A DNA stretch of 37,716 nt from Cytophagales bacterium. GTDB lineage: Bacteria > Bacteroidota > Bacteroidia > Cytophagales > Cyclobacteriaceae. Location of the stretch: positions 1 through 37,716 of the forward strand of contig JAAEPI010000426.1 in the NCBI GenBank assembly GCA_024232835.1, in the 5' to 3' direction. Under the pieces are notes generated by a model. It searched no databases. It had not been told where the DNA came from and saw only the letters and a program-made list of their open reading frames with translations. Below are positions 1 through 9,583 of the stretch, in pieces. Positions within the stretch are counted from its first letter, which is position 1; each line of letters begins with the position of its first letter. Position numbers and translations under genes: made by a program.

Positions 1-236
1 AACTAAACAATGATAGAACCCTTCCATATCTTACTGGTTGTCAAGGTTTTGCTAAAAATAAAAATCACGAACAATGCACGTCTAGTTAATAACACTGTCA
101 ATTTTTCGATTTAGAATAGGCATTAAACTGGTACCTTGAAGCCCAGGTGGTTTCGGTAATTCAGTCAGGCTCACATCAGATCGCTCAAAGACATTGATTC
201 ATTATAATTTGCAAGATCACGGAACAAATTGAAAGC

Positions 237-620
237 ATGGAATTAAGTGAAAAAGATTGGAGAGAAAAATTAACTTCAGAGCAGTATCGCGTACTTAGAG
301 AAAAAGGGACTGAGCGTCCTGGAAGGAGTCCATTTTTACTAAATGAAGAAAAAGGAATTTATCAATGTGCTGGATGCGGAAATGACCTCTTCAGCTCTGA
401 TACCAAATTTGATTCTGGATGTGGATGGCCGAGTTTTTATGAAACCATCAACTCAAACGCGGTTGTTCATACAAGAGACACTGCCCATGGAATGATCAGA
501 ACTGAAATAACCTGTGCTAAATGTGATGGGCATCTTGGGCATGTGTTTCCTGACGGACCCGAACCTACTGGAAATCGATTTTGCATGAATGGTGTATCGC
601 TTGAATTCAAGAAAGCTTAG
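237..620 (+). CDS. msrB: Peptide-methionine (R)-S-oxide reductase MsrB
   Basis: 127 aa; two zinc CxxC motifs (CAGC, CAKC), GCGWPSF, GHVFPDGP, and catalytic RFCMNG near the C-terminus. Confidence 0.95.
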   Translation: MELSEKDWREKLTSEQYRVLREKGTERPGRSPFLLNEEKGIYQCAGCGNDLFSSDTKFDSGCGWPSFYETINSNAVVHTRDTAHGMIRTEITCAKCDGHLGHVFPDGPEPTGNRFCMNGVSLEFKKA

Positions 621-702
621 CACAACCACCAACCATTTTTACCACCAGATACAAAAAATTAATTACATTAAGCCGAATTTATCAACAAGCCATTTCTATA
701 AA

Positions 703-3700
703 ATGAAGAACTTACCAGTACTCCTCCTTAGTTTGATCTTACTCTTTTTTGCTAGCCCTGTTTTAGCCCAACGAAAAAAGAATTCAATTCCTGCTCCTTC
801 AATTCTTCCTTCAACCTATGAAGGACTTCAATGGAGACACATTGGCCCCTTTCGAGGGGGTCGTTCTGCTGCAGTGACAGGTATTCCTGGCAAGCCAAAT
901 CTTTATTATATGGGCACTACCGGTGGAGGAGTTTGGCGGACAAATGATGCAGGAAACTCTTGGGAAAACATCTCTGATGGCTTTTTCGGAGGTTCAATTG
1001 GTGCCGTTGCAGTGAGCGAATGGGACAACAATGTGATGTATGTGGGAGGAGGAGAGGTTACAGTACGTGGCAATGTCTCCTCTGGATATGGTATGTACAA
1101 ATCCACAGACGCAGGTACTACATGGGAGTCAATTGGTTTAAAGAATTCTCGTCATATTCCAAGAATCAGGATTCATCCCAAAAACCCAGATTTGGTTTAC
1201 GCTGCTGTATTAGGTGATCTGTATAAGTCGTCAGAGGAAAGAGGCGTATATCGCAGTTCCAATGGAGGAAAGACTTGGCAAAGAATTCTTTTTGCAAATG
1301 ATGCTGCTGGAGCTGTTGATTTGGTAATGGATCCTAATAATCCAAGAATTCTGTATGCTAGTACGTGGCGGATCAGCCGAACTCCCTATAGTCTGGAAAG
1401 TGGCGGTGCTGGTTCAGCATTATGGAAAAGTACAGATGGTGGTGATACGTGGACAAATATTTCAAAAAATGAAGGACTACCAGATGGACTTTGGGGAATC
1501 AATGGCGTAACCGTCTCCCCTCTTAATTCCAATCGAGTTTGGGCAATTATTGAAAATAATAAAGGTGGAGTGTATCGTTCGGATAATGCAGGAAAGACCT
1601 GGAAACTTATCAATAAGGAACGAAAATTACGTCAACGCGCCTGGTACTACACACGCATTTATGCAGACACACAAGATGAGGATCGAGTCTATGTAATGAA
1701 TGTACAATACCACCGATCCAAGGACGGTGGAAAGACTTTTGAAACCTTCAACGCACCACATGGTGACCATCATGATCTATGGATAGCCCCTGAAGATAAT
1801 CAGCGTATGGTCATTGCCGATGATGGTGGTGGACAAGTATCATTCGATGGAGGAGAAAATTGGAGTACGTACCGAAATCAGCCAACAATCCAATTCTACA
1901 GAGTCACCACTGATGATGCATTCCCCTATCGGATTTATGGGGCACAACAAGATAATTCTACGATCAGAATTCCTCACCGAATTGGTGGTGGTGTCATCGG
2001 AGAAGGTGATTGGGAACCTACAGCCGGTGGGGAAAGTGCACATATCGCCATTGACCCAACTGATAACGACGTGGTATATGGAGGAAGTTACGACGGTTTC
2101 TTGACTCGCTATGATCACAAATCGGAGCAAGTTCGAGCAATCAACGTTTGGCCAGATAATCCCATGGGGCATGGAGCTGAAGGAATGAAATATCGCTTTC
2201 AATGGAACTTCCCTATATTCTTCTCACCACACAATGCCAAGAAACTCTACACCACGAGTAACCAAGTGCATATCTCAACAAACGAAGGTCAGTCATGGGA
2301 AATCATCAGCCCTGATTTGACTAGAAACGATTCGGCCAAACTGGTTTCTTCTGGTGGGCCAATCACAAAAGACAACACCAGCGTCGAGTATTACGCAACG
2401 ATCTTTGCAGCGGTAGAATCCTACCACGAAGAAGGCATAATCTGGGCTGGTTCGGATGATGGACTCATCCATGTGACCAGAGATGGAGGTAAGAATTGGA
2501 AAAATGTGATACCCTCAGGAATGCCGGAATGGATGATGATCAACAGTGTAGAAATTGATCCCTTCAACAAGGCAGGATTGTATATGGCAGGCACCAAGTA
2601 TAAGTCAGGTGATTACCGTCCATACCTATATAAAACCAGCGATTACGGAGCGACATGGAAGAAAATAACAAGCGGAATTGACTCTGAGCATTTCACCAGA
2701 GTCGTGAGAGCCGATCCAAAAAGACAGGGCCTGCTTTACGCTGGAACAGAAAGTGGCATGTATGTATCGTTTAATGATGGAGCCAAATGGCAACCACTTC
2801 AAATGAATCTTCCAATGGTTCCGATAACAGATTTGGCCATAAAAAATGATAACCTGATTGCTGCGACCCAAGGACGTAGTTTTTGGCTCATTGATGACCT
2901 CACCGTTCTTCATCAAATGAATGCCGACGTGCAGAAGAAATCTGCTCATTTATTCAAACCTATGGATAGCTATCGTTTAGGTGGAAGTGGAGGAAGAACT
3001 TCTCGAACTGCAGGAACAGATCATGCAGGAGGAGTTCTGGCACATTATTTCCTCAAGGATACTTCTGCGATAGACACACTTCGACTGGAGTTTTTTGATG
3101 CTAATCAACAATTGATCAAGGCTTTCTCAACTCATCCTGACGAAGAAGAAAATGAAAGCAAACTAGAAGTAAAACCAGGACTCAATACCATGAACTGGAA
3201 CATGCGATACAATGGAGCGAAGACCTTCAAAGGTATGATCCTTTGGTGGGCAACTACACAAGGGCCAGTCGCAACACCTGGTACGTATAATGTGAAATTC
3301 ACTGGCAAGAACTTCGAAGAAGCACAAACCTTCAACCTGATAAAAGATCCAAGAAGCGAGACAAGTGAAGCAGATTTGAAAATGCAATTTGATTTCTTGT
3401 TATCTGTCAGAGACAAGCTCACCGAAACCAATCAGGCAGTCATAGACATCCGAAAAGTAAGAGGACAGGTCAACGATGTACTTGGCAAGCTGGAAGATGG
3501 TGACCTGAAAGACTTTGGCAAAGAGATGCTTAAGGAAATGGAAGTCATAGAAGGAGCCTTGTATCAAACCCAGAACGAAAGTGGACAAGATCCTTTGAAC
3601 TTCCCTGTTCGGTTGAATAACAAATTGGGACATTTGGCTTCACTGGAAGGTATGGGCAGCTACATTCCCACCGACCAATCGAAGGCCTATTTTACTGAAG

Positions 3701-3819
3701 TCAGTGGGCTCATTGATTCAGAACTCGGCAAACTCAAAGCCATATTTGAAACAAAAATTCCTGAGTTTAATAAGATGGTGAAAGAAGCTGATGTGGATGC
3801 CGTGAAGTTGGGGGAGTAA
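703..3819 (+). CDS. Secreted VPS10/sortilin-like BNR-repeat (beta-propeller) protein
   Basis: Repeated Asp-box motifs (STDAGTTWE, SSNGGKTWQ, STDGGDTWT, SDNAGKTWK, SKDGGKTF). The ORF track starts at 589, but the signal peptide MKNLPVLLLSLILLFFASPVLAQ starts at 703, so 703 is the likely start. Confidence 0.85.
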   Translation: MKNLPVLLLSLILLFFASPVLAQRKKNSIPAPSILPSTYEGLQWRHIGPFRGGRSAAVTGIPGKPNLYYMGTTGGGVWRTNDAGNSWENISDGFFGGSIGAVAVSEWDNNVMYVGGGEVTVRGNVSSGYGMYKSTDAGTTWESIGLKNSRHIPRIRIHPKNPDLVYAAVLGDLYKSSEERGVYRSSNGGKTWQRILFANDAAGAVDLVMDPNNPRILYASTWRISRTPYSLESGGAGSALWKSTDGGDTWTNISKNEGLPDGLWGINGVTVSPLNSNRVWAIIENNKGGVYRSDNAGKTWKLINKERKLRQRAWYYTRIYADTQDEDRVYVMNVQYHRSKDGGKTFETFNAPHGDHHDLWIAPEDNQRMVIADDGGGQVSFDGGENWSTYRNQPTIQFYRVTTDDAFPYRIYGAQQDNSTIRIPHRIGGGVIGEGDWEPTAGGESAHIAIDPTDNDVVYGGSYDGFLTRYDHKSEQVRAINVWPDNPMGHGAEGMKYRFQWNFPIFFSPHNAKKLYTTSNQVHISTNEGQSWEIISPDLTRNDSAKLVSSGGPITKDNTSVEYYATIFAAVESYHEEGIIWAGSDDGLIHVTRDGGKNWKNVIPSGMPEWMMINSVEIDPFNKAGLYMAGTKYKSGDYRPYLYKTSDYGATWKKITSGIDSEHFTRVVRADPKRQGLLYAGTESGMYVSFNDGAKWQPLQMNLPMVPITDLAIKNDNLIAATQGRSFWLIDDLTVLHQMNADVQKKSAHLFKPMDSYRLGGSGGRTSRTAGTDHAGGVLAHYFLKDTSAIDTLRLEFFDANQQLIKAFSTHPDEEENESKLEVKPGLNTMNWNMRYNGAKTFKGMILWWATTQGPVATPGTYNVKFTGKNFEEAQTFNLIKDPRSETSEADLKMQFDFLLSVRDKLTETNQAVIDIRKVRGQVNDVLGKLEDGDLKDFGKEMLKEMEVIEGALYQTQNESGQDPLNFPVRLNNKLGHLASLEGMGSYIPTDQSKAYFTEVSGLIDSELGKLKAIFETKIPEFNKMVKEADVDAVKLGE

Positions 3820-3824
3820 TCTAA

Positions 3825-3887
3825 ATGCCACTTAACATCGTCCTAATCGAACCCGAAATCCCTATGAATACGGCGTTCAAATCATGA
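3825..3887 (+). pseudogene. Truncated 5' fragment of trmL (MPLNIVLIEPEIPMNT then AFKS*)
   Basis: Encodes MPLNIVLIEPEIPMNT, against MSLNIVLIEPEIPMNT at 4518. By hand count 42/48 nt are identical, with 5 of the 6 differences synonymous. Homology stops about 10 bp before the toxin stop codon. Confidence 0.85.
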
Positions 3888-4235
3888 GAAAAAATTGATC
3901 AATTCTGTTCTAAAACCAGCAATATCTCCTTGACCAAGGTGTCCAAGTTTCTTGACAACAATTGATTTATCAATGGTAGCAAACTTCATTCGTATCATTG
4001 AGGGTTTGGGTAGACTTGCTGCTTTCCAGTTTACGATTTTGTAGTCTCCCTCTCGACTTTGCACATTTACTTGACTCGTGATAAATGCAAGGACCAAATC
4101 AAAGCCTTCATTGTACGTCTTTGGCGATACAACTAGGGCAGGCCGTTTCTTAGAAGTAGATAAATTCGTGAAAGGAAAGGGGACAAGAATAATGTCCCAT
4201 TGATCAAAGGTCATTGTAAATTTCATCTTCATCAT
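3882..4235 (-). CDS. Type II toxin, PemK/MazF family
   Basis: WDIILVPFPFTNLSTSKKRPALVVSP is the typical MazF/PemK N-terminus; overlaps the upstream antitoxin ORF. Confidence 0.85.
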   Translation of the reverse strand: MMKMKFTMTFDQWDIILVPFPFTNLSTSKKRPALVVSPKTYNEGFDLVLAFITSQVNVQSREGDYKIVNWKAASLPKPSMIRMKFATIDKSIVVKKLGHLGQGDIAGFRTELINFFS

Positions 4236-4437
4236 TATCCCATTCTCCGAAGGAGGACTCGGATAACTTCATCAACATTTTAGAATCTTGTGTTAGTGGA
4301 AGGTCATTTTTGTTTGTCTCGATATACTCGTCAATCAACTCAGAAAGAATGCCACCCATGGACTTACCTTGAATTGAAGCCAATATTTTCAACGTCCTAC
4401 GTTTCTGATCATCAATACGAATACTCATCACACTCAT
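4204..4437 (-). CDS. Putative ribbon-helix-helix-type antitoxin of the MazF/PemK module
   Basis: 77 aa, N-terminal MSIRIDDQKRRTLKILASIQGKSMGGILSELIDEYI resembles an RHH domain, with an acidic C-terminal tail; 32-nt overlap with the toxin ORF. Confidence 0.75.
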   Translation of the reverse strand: MSVMSIRIDDQKRRTLKILASIQGKSMGGILSELIDEYIETNKNDLPLTQDSKMLMKLSESSFGEWDNDEDEIYNDL

Positions 4438-4441
4438 AATT

Positions 4442-4479
4442 CTACATGTAGTTTTTACTACATGTAATATACTGTATAT
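4442..4479. promoter_or_regulatory. Candidate TA operator: palindromes CTACATGTAG, CTACATGTAA and ATATACTGTATAT
   Basis: Two TACATGTA cores 16 bp apart followed by a 13-nt odd palindrome (ATATAC-T-GTATAT), immediately upstream of the antitoxin start. Confidence 0.5.
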
Positions 4480-4517
4480 TTATGAATTGGTTATAGATTT
4501 CAAAAAAAACAGAATCC

Positions 4518-4988
4518 ATGTCACTCAACATCGTCCTTATAGAACCCGAAATCCCTATGAACACTGGGAATATTGGACGCTTGAGTTTGGCGTCTGGTTG
4601 CAATCTCCATTTGGTAAAGCCTTTTGGATTTGAATTGGATGATAAGCGATTGAAACGTGCAGGATTGGACTACTGGAAGCACATTTCTTTCCACACATAC
4701 GAGAGTTCAGATGAATTCTTTGAGAAGCATATAGACAAAAAATTGGTCTTTTTTTCTAGTCATGGAGAGAAAGACTTTTGGGATGTTAAGTACCAAGATG
4801 ATTTGTTTCTAATCTTCGGAAAAGAGTCTGTTGGGCTGTCGCCAGAAATCACTGATCATCACAAAGGTCAGCTTTACAAAATTCCAATTTTCAGTTCCCA
4901 TGTGAGAAGCTTGAATCTGGCCAATGCGGTGAGTGTGGTGGTGTATGAGGGGGTGAGGCAACTTGGAAATAGTCATGGAATGACTTGA
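4518..4988 (+). CDS. trmL: tRNA (cytidine(34)-2'-O)-methyltransferase (SPOUT family)
   Basis: 156 aa; NIVLIEPEIPMNTGNIGRLSLASG N-terminus, LIFGKESVGLSPEI and C-terminal SLNLANAVSVVVYEGVRQ. Confidence 0.92.
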   Translation: MSLNIVLIEPEIPMNTGNIGRLSLASGCNLHLVKPFGFELDDKRLKRAGLDYWKHISFHTYESSDEFFEKHIDKKLVFFSSHGEKDFWDVKYQDDLFLIFGKESVGLSPEITDHHKGQLYKIPIFSSHVRSLNLANAVSVVVYEGVRQLGNSHGMT

Positions 4989-5017
4989 GGTCATGCCATG
5001 ACCAGACACATCAATGT

Positions 5018-5260
5018 TTAACGGTCACTTTCTTCTCTCAATTTGTAAGCCGATCCCATATTCATCTCAAAATCAAAACTCAGAAGTGGTTTGACATCAG
5101 GCCCAATTATCTCTCTTAATTTTGGAACAAACTCCTTGAGTTCTGCATACACTCTCTCAACACTTAGCTCTGAGGGATTCAACCCACTACTCTTTGCCCA
5201 GTCTAGAAAATCTGTGGTGTCTTCATACTCTTCACATTCTATCAAAACCAAATGAAACAT
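5018..5260 (-). CDS. Hypothetical protein, translationally coupled to 5260-5463
   Basis: 80 aa; its ATG overlaps the upstream ORF's stop (TGATG). Compositionally plausible; no family recognised. Confidence 0.5.
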   Translation of the reverse strand: MFHLVLIECEEYEDTTDFLDWAKSSGLNPSELSVERVYAELKEFVPKLREIIGPDVKPLLSFDFEMNMGSAYKLREESDR

Positions 5261-5463
5261 CAGGACTGGACGATGGTCTTCGCATCTTCATATTCATCCC
5301 ATGCGGGAAAGATCAATGAAATTTGATTTAGTAAAAGTGTAATTTGAATACGCACATACTGGTCAGATAATTCCTGTTTTGTCTTGGCAATCTCGAATCT
5401 TAGATTGTGCCTTACAATCACCTTTTTCAAGGTCTCAATTCCAGGAAATTCATTATCAGGCAT
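5260..5463 (-). CDS. Hypothetical protein
   Basis: 67 aa; first gene of a two-gene overlapping pair. Confidence 0.5.
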   Translation of the reverse strand: MPDNEFPGIETLKKVIVRHNLRFEIAKTKQELSDQYVRIQITLLLNQISLIFPAWDEYEDAKTIVQS

Positions 5464-5502
5464 AGAGCTAATTTACTTGTTTCATTTCATCTCAATAAAC
5501 AA

Positions 5503-5532
5503 GTAAGGCTACCTCTGATGAAGTAGCCTTAC
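5503..5532 (-). terminator. Rho-independent-like hairpin downstream of DPP III
   Basis: Perfect 10-bp stem GTAAGGCTAC/GTAGCCTTAC with a 10-nt loop; on the minus strand it is followed by TTGTTTATT. Confidence 0.65.
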
Positions 5533-5552
5533 CAACTTGAAAATTCAAATTT

Positions 5553-7583
5553 CTATAGATTACCGTATTTCTTGCTATAGGACAACATTTGCTTTGTGAA
5601 ATTTTTTGGGTACTTAACCTTTACATTGGTAATATTTCCATCCTCATCTCTCACGGGTACCAACCTTGGATTGATAAATCCGCCGTAAGGAGCAGATTTC
5701 AAATCAGCTACTCGATCCAATACTTGCTGATGCAGCTCCTGATCTACTTTCACGCCATAATTCTCAATTAGATTCTTGCCGGCTTCATAGTCGCCCTCAG
5801 ATTTAATACGTTGAATTTCTCGAAGCAATTCTCCAAAAAGTACCCTCAGCTTATCATAATCATTGATTACAAAATAGGTTTTGCCTTCAAGTTCTTCAAC
5901 TTCCTTTCTCTCGATAACATTATCTGCCTGTCCTTTTTCGAACACCCAATTAGAAACCATTTGACGATTACGCATGTGTGCTTGTTCTACATCATCGCCA
6001 ATTTTCAAACGTCGCAGTTGCAACATCAGCCCATTTCTAATGTAGCCGTCATATTGCGTCTTACCTATCTCTAAACTTGGAACCAAGCCCATGTCGACGA
6101 GTTTCTGATCCATTAAATAATATAATGAGACCAAATCAGCACGTGCCTCTTCCAGAGAGGATCGATAATTCTTCAATGTTTCACTAGGCGTTCCCACTCC
6201 TTCATTCAACTTCCCTGACGCATGTCCAATTACTTCATGAAGTGCAGTATGCATTTTACCACTCAATGTACCATGTTCCTTTACTCTTTGAATTTCCTCA
6301 TTGCTAAAAGCAAACTCATTTGTCATTCCTCCACTTGAAGCTGCGCCATAGGCGGCCACTATATTTCCTAAACTCACGGACTTAGATCCATGCTTTGCTC
6401 GAATCCAGTTCGCATTAGGAAGGTTCACACCAATTGGGGTTGATGGAGAGGCATCTCCAGACTCTCCGGCAACACTAACCACCTTATAGGATACGCCTAC
6501 TACGTTTGCTTTTTTATGCTTATCCATAATGGTCGAATTATCCTCAAACCATTGCGCATTTTCGGCTAAAACTTGCATGCGCTCAGATGCTTCAAAATCA
6601 TTTATCTCCACAATTGTTTCATAGGAACCTCGATAACCAAGTGGATCATTGTAAACTTCAATAAAACTATTGATGTAATCAATGTCGCCTTCTGTCGCTC
6701 CGGCCCATGCAATATTATAGGCATCCCAGGTTTCAAGATCACCTGTTTTGTAATACTCAATCAATAATTCCAGTGCTTCTTTTTGTGGTTCATTTTCAGC
6801 TACTGTTGTTGCCTTTTCTAACCAACCAACAATTTTTTCAATAGCCGAACCATATAGACCTCCTACTTTATAAACTTCTTCACGAATGCTACCATCTTCT
6901 GCTCGAATCATTTTGGAATTCAGACCATAAGAAATACGTTCGTCACCTGCATCTTTGGTTGCTTCAGCATAATATGCCTCAACCTCAGCTTGTGTAATGT
7001 CAGGATCGTAGAAGTTAGTTGCGGATCCCAGAAGCAATCCCTTCTCAGGATCAAGATTAACTTTCTTGGCATCAATATTTTCATCGAAAAGAATATTCAC
7101 AATTTCCGCATCAAGTTCTGTACCTGTTGCTGTCATCAATTCCTGCAAATAATCGGCAGAAAAATCAGGCATAATCTTAGCGGTTGAATAGTGATGATGA
7201 ATACCATTTGAAAACCAGATTCGTTTGATATAGACCATGAAATTTTTCCAATCAGCACTCTTTTTATCACCATCAAAATTTCTAACTATGTTTTCCAAAG
7301 CTTTTCTGATCGTCAAATTATGACGATAATTCTGGTCATACATAATGTCTCTGCCTTCCAGACCTGCTTGTGTTAGGTAATACACAAGTTCTTTTTGTTT
7401 TGAAGTCAGTCTGTCAAATCCTAGTATCTGATACCGAATGATCTTCAAATCAGCAAATTGTTCCGTGACATAGCTAAATTCCTCTTCTTCAGCATTAGAA
7501 TCAGCCTCGTCTGCTGGACTCGAGCAACCAATAAGTAAGATGGGTAAAAATAGTACCAATTCATATCGCTTTAATAGTTTCAT
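5553..7583 (-). CDS. Dipeptidyl-peptidase III-like metallopeptidase (M49), lipoprotein
   Basis: HEVIGHASGKL matches the M49 HEXXGH motif with downstream EEARADLVSLYY; N-terminal lipobox LLIGC. Confidence 0.9.
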   Translation of the reverse strand: MKLLKRYELVLFLPILLIGCSSPADEADSNAEEEEFSYVTEQFADLKIIRYQILGFDRLTSKQKELVYYLTQAGLEGRDIMYDQNYRHNLTIRKALENIVRNFDGDKKSADWKNFMVYIKRIWFSNGIHHHYSTAKIMPDFSADYLQELMTATGTELDAEIVNILFDENIDAKKVNLDPEKGLLLGSATNFYDPDITQAEVEAYYAEATKDAGDERISYGLNSKMIRAEDGSIREEVYKVGGLYGSAIEKIVGWLEKATTVAENEPQKEALELLIEYYKTGDLETWDAYNIAWAGATEGDIDYINSFIEVYNDPLGYRGSYETIVEINDFEASERMQVLAENAQWFEDNSTIMDKHKKANVVGVSYKVVSVAGESGDASPSTPIGVNLPNANWIRAKHGSKSVSLGNIVAAYGAASSGGMTNEFAFSNEEIQRVKEHGTLSGKMHTALHEVIGHASGKLNEGVGTPSETLKNYRSSLEEARADLVSLYYLMDQKLVDMGLVPSLEIGKTQYDGYIRNGLMLQLRRLKIGDDVEQAHMRNRQMVSNWVFEKGQADNVIERKEVEELEGKTYFVINDYDKLRVLFGELLREIQRIKSEGDYEAGKNLIENYGVKVDQELHQQVLDRVADLKSAPYGGFINPRLVPVRDEDGNITNVKVKYPKNFTKQMLSYSKKYGNL

Positions 7584-7817
7584 TATTAACTGGTTTTAAG
7601 TTGTTTATTCAATGGCAACATTAAGGCAAGATTATCTGAAAGTCAAAATATTTTCAATCAGCATGTTACAAGACTCAGGTTATGTTCAGATTTTCAGATA
7701 GACAAAATCCCACTTAGAATCACTACTTTTAATAATCCACTTGAACCTACAAATGCTAGGCTTTTATCTACGCTAGTATTATGGAGGGATTTTGATTGAC
7801 CTAAAATTTATGAAACC

Positions 7818-8147
7818 ATGAAAAATCTATTGAGCGTTGCTTTTATCTCCACTATGATGTTGTTGATTAGTTGTGCTGATAAAATTCCTTTGTCTTAGGA
7901 AAACCAAGTTTATGCCGGAAATTGGATGCCTGTGATGGCACTTGGGTTCAATTGTTCAACGATGGAGGAAGAAACTTTGAGCTTCGTAATTGCAAATGTA
8001 ACCAGTGGCAATGCTACCATCACAGACAGTACATTGGTGATTGGACTAATGGGAATAGATGCAACCTTCGCTCTTTCTGTGCCGCCGTACGAAGAGAACG
8101 GACAATGGATATTGGAATTGGATGGTATAGACTATGTAAAGCAGTAA
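7818..8147 (+). pseudogene. Small lipoprotein interrupted by an in-frame TAG
   Basis: MKNLLSVAFISTMMLLISCADKIPLS-TAG(7896-7898)-ENQVYAGNWMPVMALGFNCSTMEEETLSF...GIDYVKQ*; one frame throughout, lipobox LLISC. Confidence 0.7.
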
Positions 8148-8313
8148 TCTCTATTTTATTGGTTTTTTGTAATTAATAAAAATACTACCTGCCGTGAAAT
8201 GACGAATTACAGCGCTACTCTTGATTATTATCGTGAGAACATAGGCGCCATAATTGTGGATGCCTAAAACCATATTAAATTACGTGCAACCCCATAAACC
8301 CTTACTTTGCTTT

Positions 8314-9537
8314 ATGCCCAATACATCGACCCTCCTCTTTCTACTCATTACTTTTCCAATGCTATCATGTCAAACCGGAAATCCCGAGAAGAAAGATGAG
8401 CTGATCCGGATCAATCACATTCGTGCCCCCTCTCCAGATGGAAGTTCCTTGCCCTACTTGACAAGAGGAGAAGACGGGTATACCTACATGTCCTGGACGG
8501 AGGAATTGGATTCAGGCTTGACCATTTTAAAGTATTCAAAACTTGAAAAGAACGAGTGGTCAGTTCCTGAATTGATAATTTCTGGAAATGACTGGTTCAC
8601 TAACTGGGCCGACTATCCTATGATTGCAATAGATGCGCACGGCAATATGATCGCAAATTTCCTTGCCAAGAGTACGTCTGGAACCTATTCTTATGATGTG
8701 AATGTGGTATTAAAATCGGCTAATTCCAATAAATGGAGTAACCCGATTATCCCCCACAAAGATGGAACTCCAACAGAGCATGGCTTTGTCACCATGCTTC
8801 CTCGTAATGATGGTACATTCCTACTGGCCTGGCTCGATGGCCGGAATACAGGTGCCACTCAAAACGGTGAAATGACTATCAGAAGTGCAATAATTGATAT
8901 GGAAGGTAATCTGTCAAAGGAAGTTGAATTAGATAACCAGGTATGCGATTGTTGCCAAACCGGAGGTGTTCAAACCTCAACTGGTTCATTAATCTCCTAT
9001 CGTGATCGGTCAGTATTTGAAGTCAGGGATGTGTCCATAGTTCGGGGTAATAATGGCAAATGGACCGCTCCGGAGATCGTTCATAATGACAATTGGAAAA
9101 TCAAAGGATGCCCTGTTAATGGTCCAAGAATGGATGCAATTGGTAATGCTGTGTCTATAGCCTGGTTTACAGCTGCCAATGGGGTGCCGAAAGTAAGATT
9201 CGCCTTTTCTGATGATGCAGCCAAAACATTTAGGAAACCATTGGAAATTGCAAACACATATACCCTTGGAAGAGTAGATGTAGCCATGGTGGACAATTAC
9301 TCTGCATATGTAAGTTGGCTTGGCTCTTCGGATAGCACTTCTATGATCATGCTTAGAAAGGTCAATGTTAACGGAGATTTAGAAGATCCGATAGCGATTG
9401 CTGAAACCAGTGCTTTACGCGCCAGCGGATTTCCACAAATGGTAAATTCGGGCAAACAATTAATTCTAACATGGACAGATGTTCAACGCGACAAACATGA
9501 AATAAAAATGGCAACCGTTTCTCTGCCTCCAAATTGA
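8314..9537 (+). CDS. Sialidase/BNR-like secreted lipoprotein
   Basis: Lipoprotein signal MPNTSTLLFLLITFPMLSC starts at 8314 (the ORF track extends to 8254). Beta-propeller-like repeats such as ISYRDRSVFEVRD and FSDDAAKTFRKP. Confidence 0.6.
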   Translation: MPNTSTLLFLLITFPMLSCQTGNPEKKDELIRINHIRAPSPDGSSLPYLTRGEDGYTYMSWTEELDSGLTILKYSKLEKNEWSVPELIISGNDWFTNWADYPMIAIDAHGNMIANFLAKSTSGTYSYDVNVVLKSANSNKWSNPIIPHKDGTPTEHGFVTMLPRNDGTFLLAWLDGRNTGATQNGEMTIRSAIIDMEGNLSKEVELDNQVCDCCQTGGVQTSTGSLISYRDRSVFEVRDVSIVRGNNGKWTAPEIVHNDNWKIKGCPVNGPRMDAIGNAVSIAWFTAANGVPKVRFAFSDDAAKTFRKPLEIANTYTLGRVDVAMVDNYSAYVSWLGSSDSTSMIMLRKVNVNGDLEDPIAIAETSALRASGFPQMVNSGKQLILTWTDVQRDKHEIKMATVSLPPN

Positions 9538-9561
9538 AAGAAGTACACTATCTTAGTTTTG
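9534..9561 (+). promoter_or_regulatory. Bacteroidetes-type promoter (TTG -33, TAGTTTTG -7)
   Basis: TTG at 9534-9536, 17-nt spacer, TAGTTTTG at 9554-9561 matching TAnnTTTG, upstream of the 9584 CDS. Confidence 0.45.
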
Positions 9562-9583
9562 TAAACAAATAATTCAATGCGAA

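Noticed and set aside
589-702. N-terminal extension of the VPS10/BNR ORF overlapping msrB
   Set aside because: A clean signal peptide starts at 703; the extension reads through msrB's 3' end in another frame.
906-3633. Several antisense or out-of-frame ORFs inside the VPS10/BNR gene (for example 906-1106, 1840-2202, 2626-2949, 3132-3431)
   Set aside because: Fully nested in a well-supported coding gene and showing no recognisable protein features; treated as shadow ORFs.
4989-5003. Short palindrome GGTCATG-C-CATGACC after trmL
   Set aside because: A one-base loop and lack of a T-tract make a terminator claim weak; possibly chance or a minor repeat.
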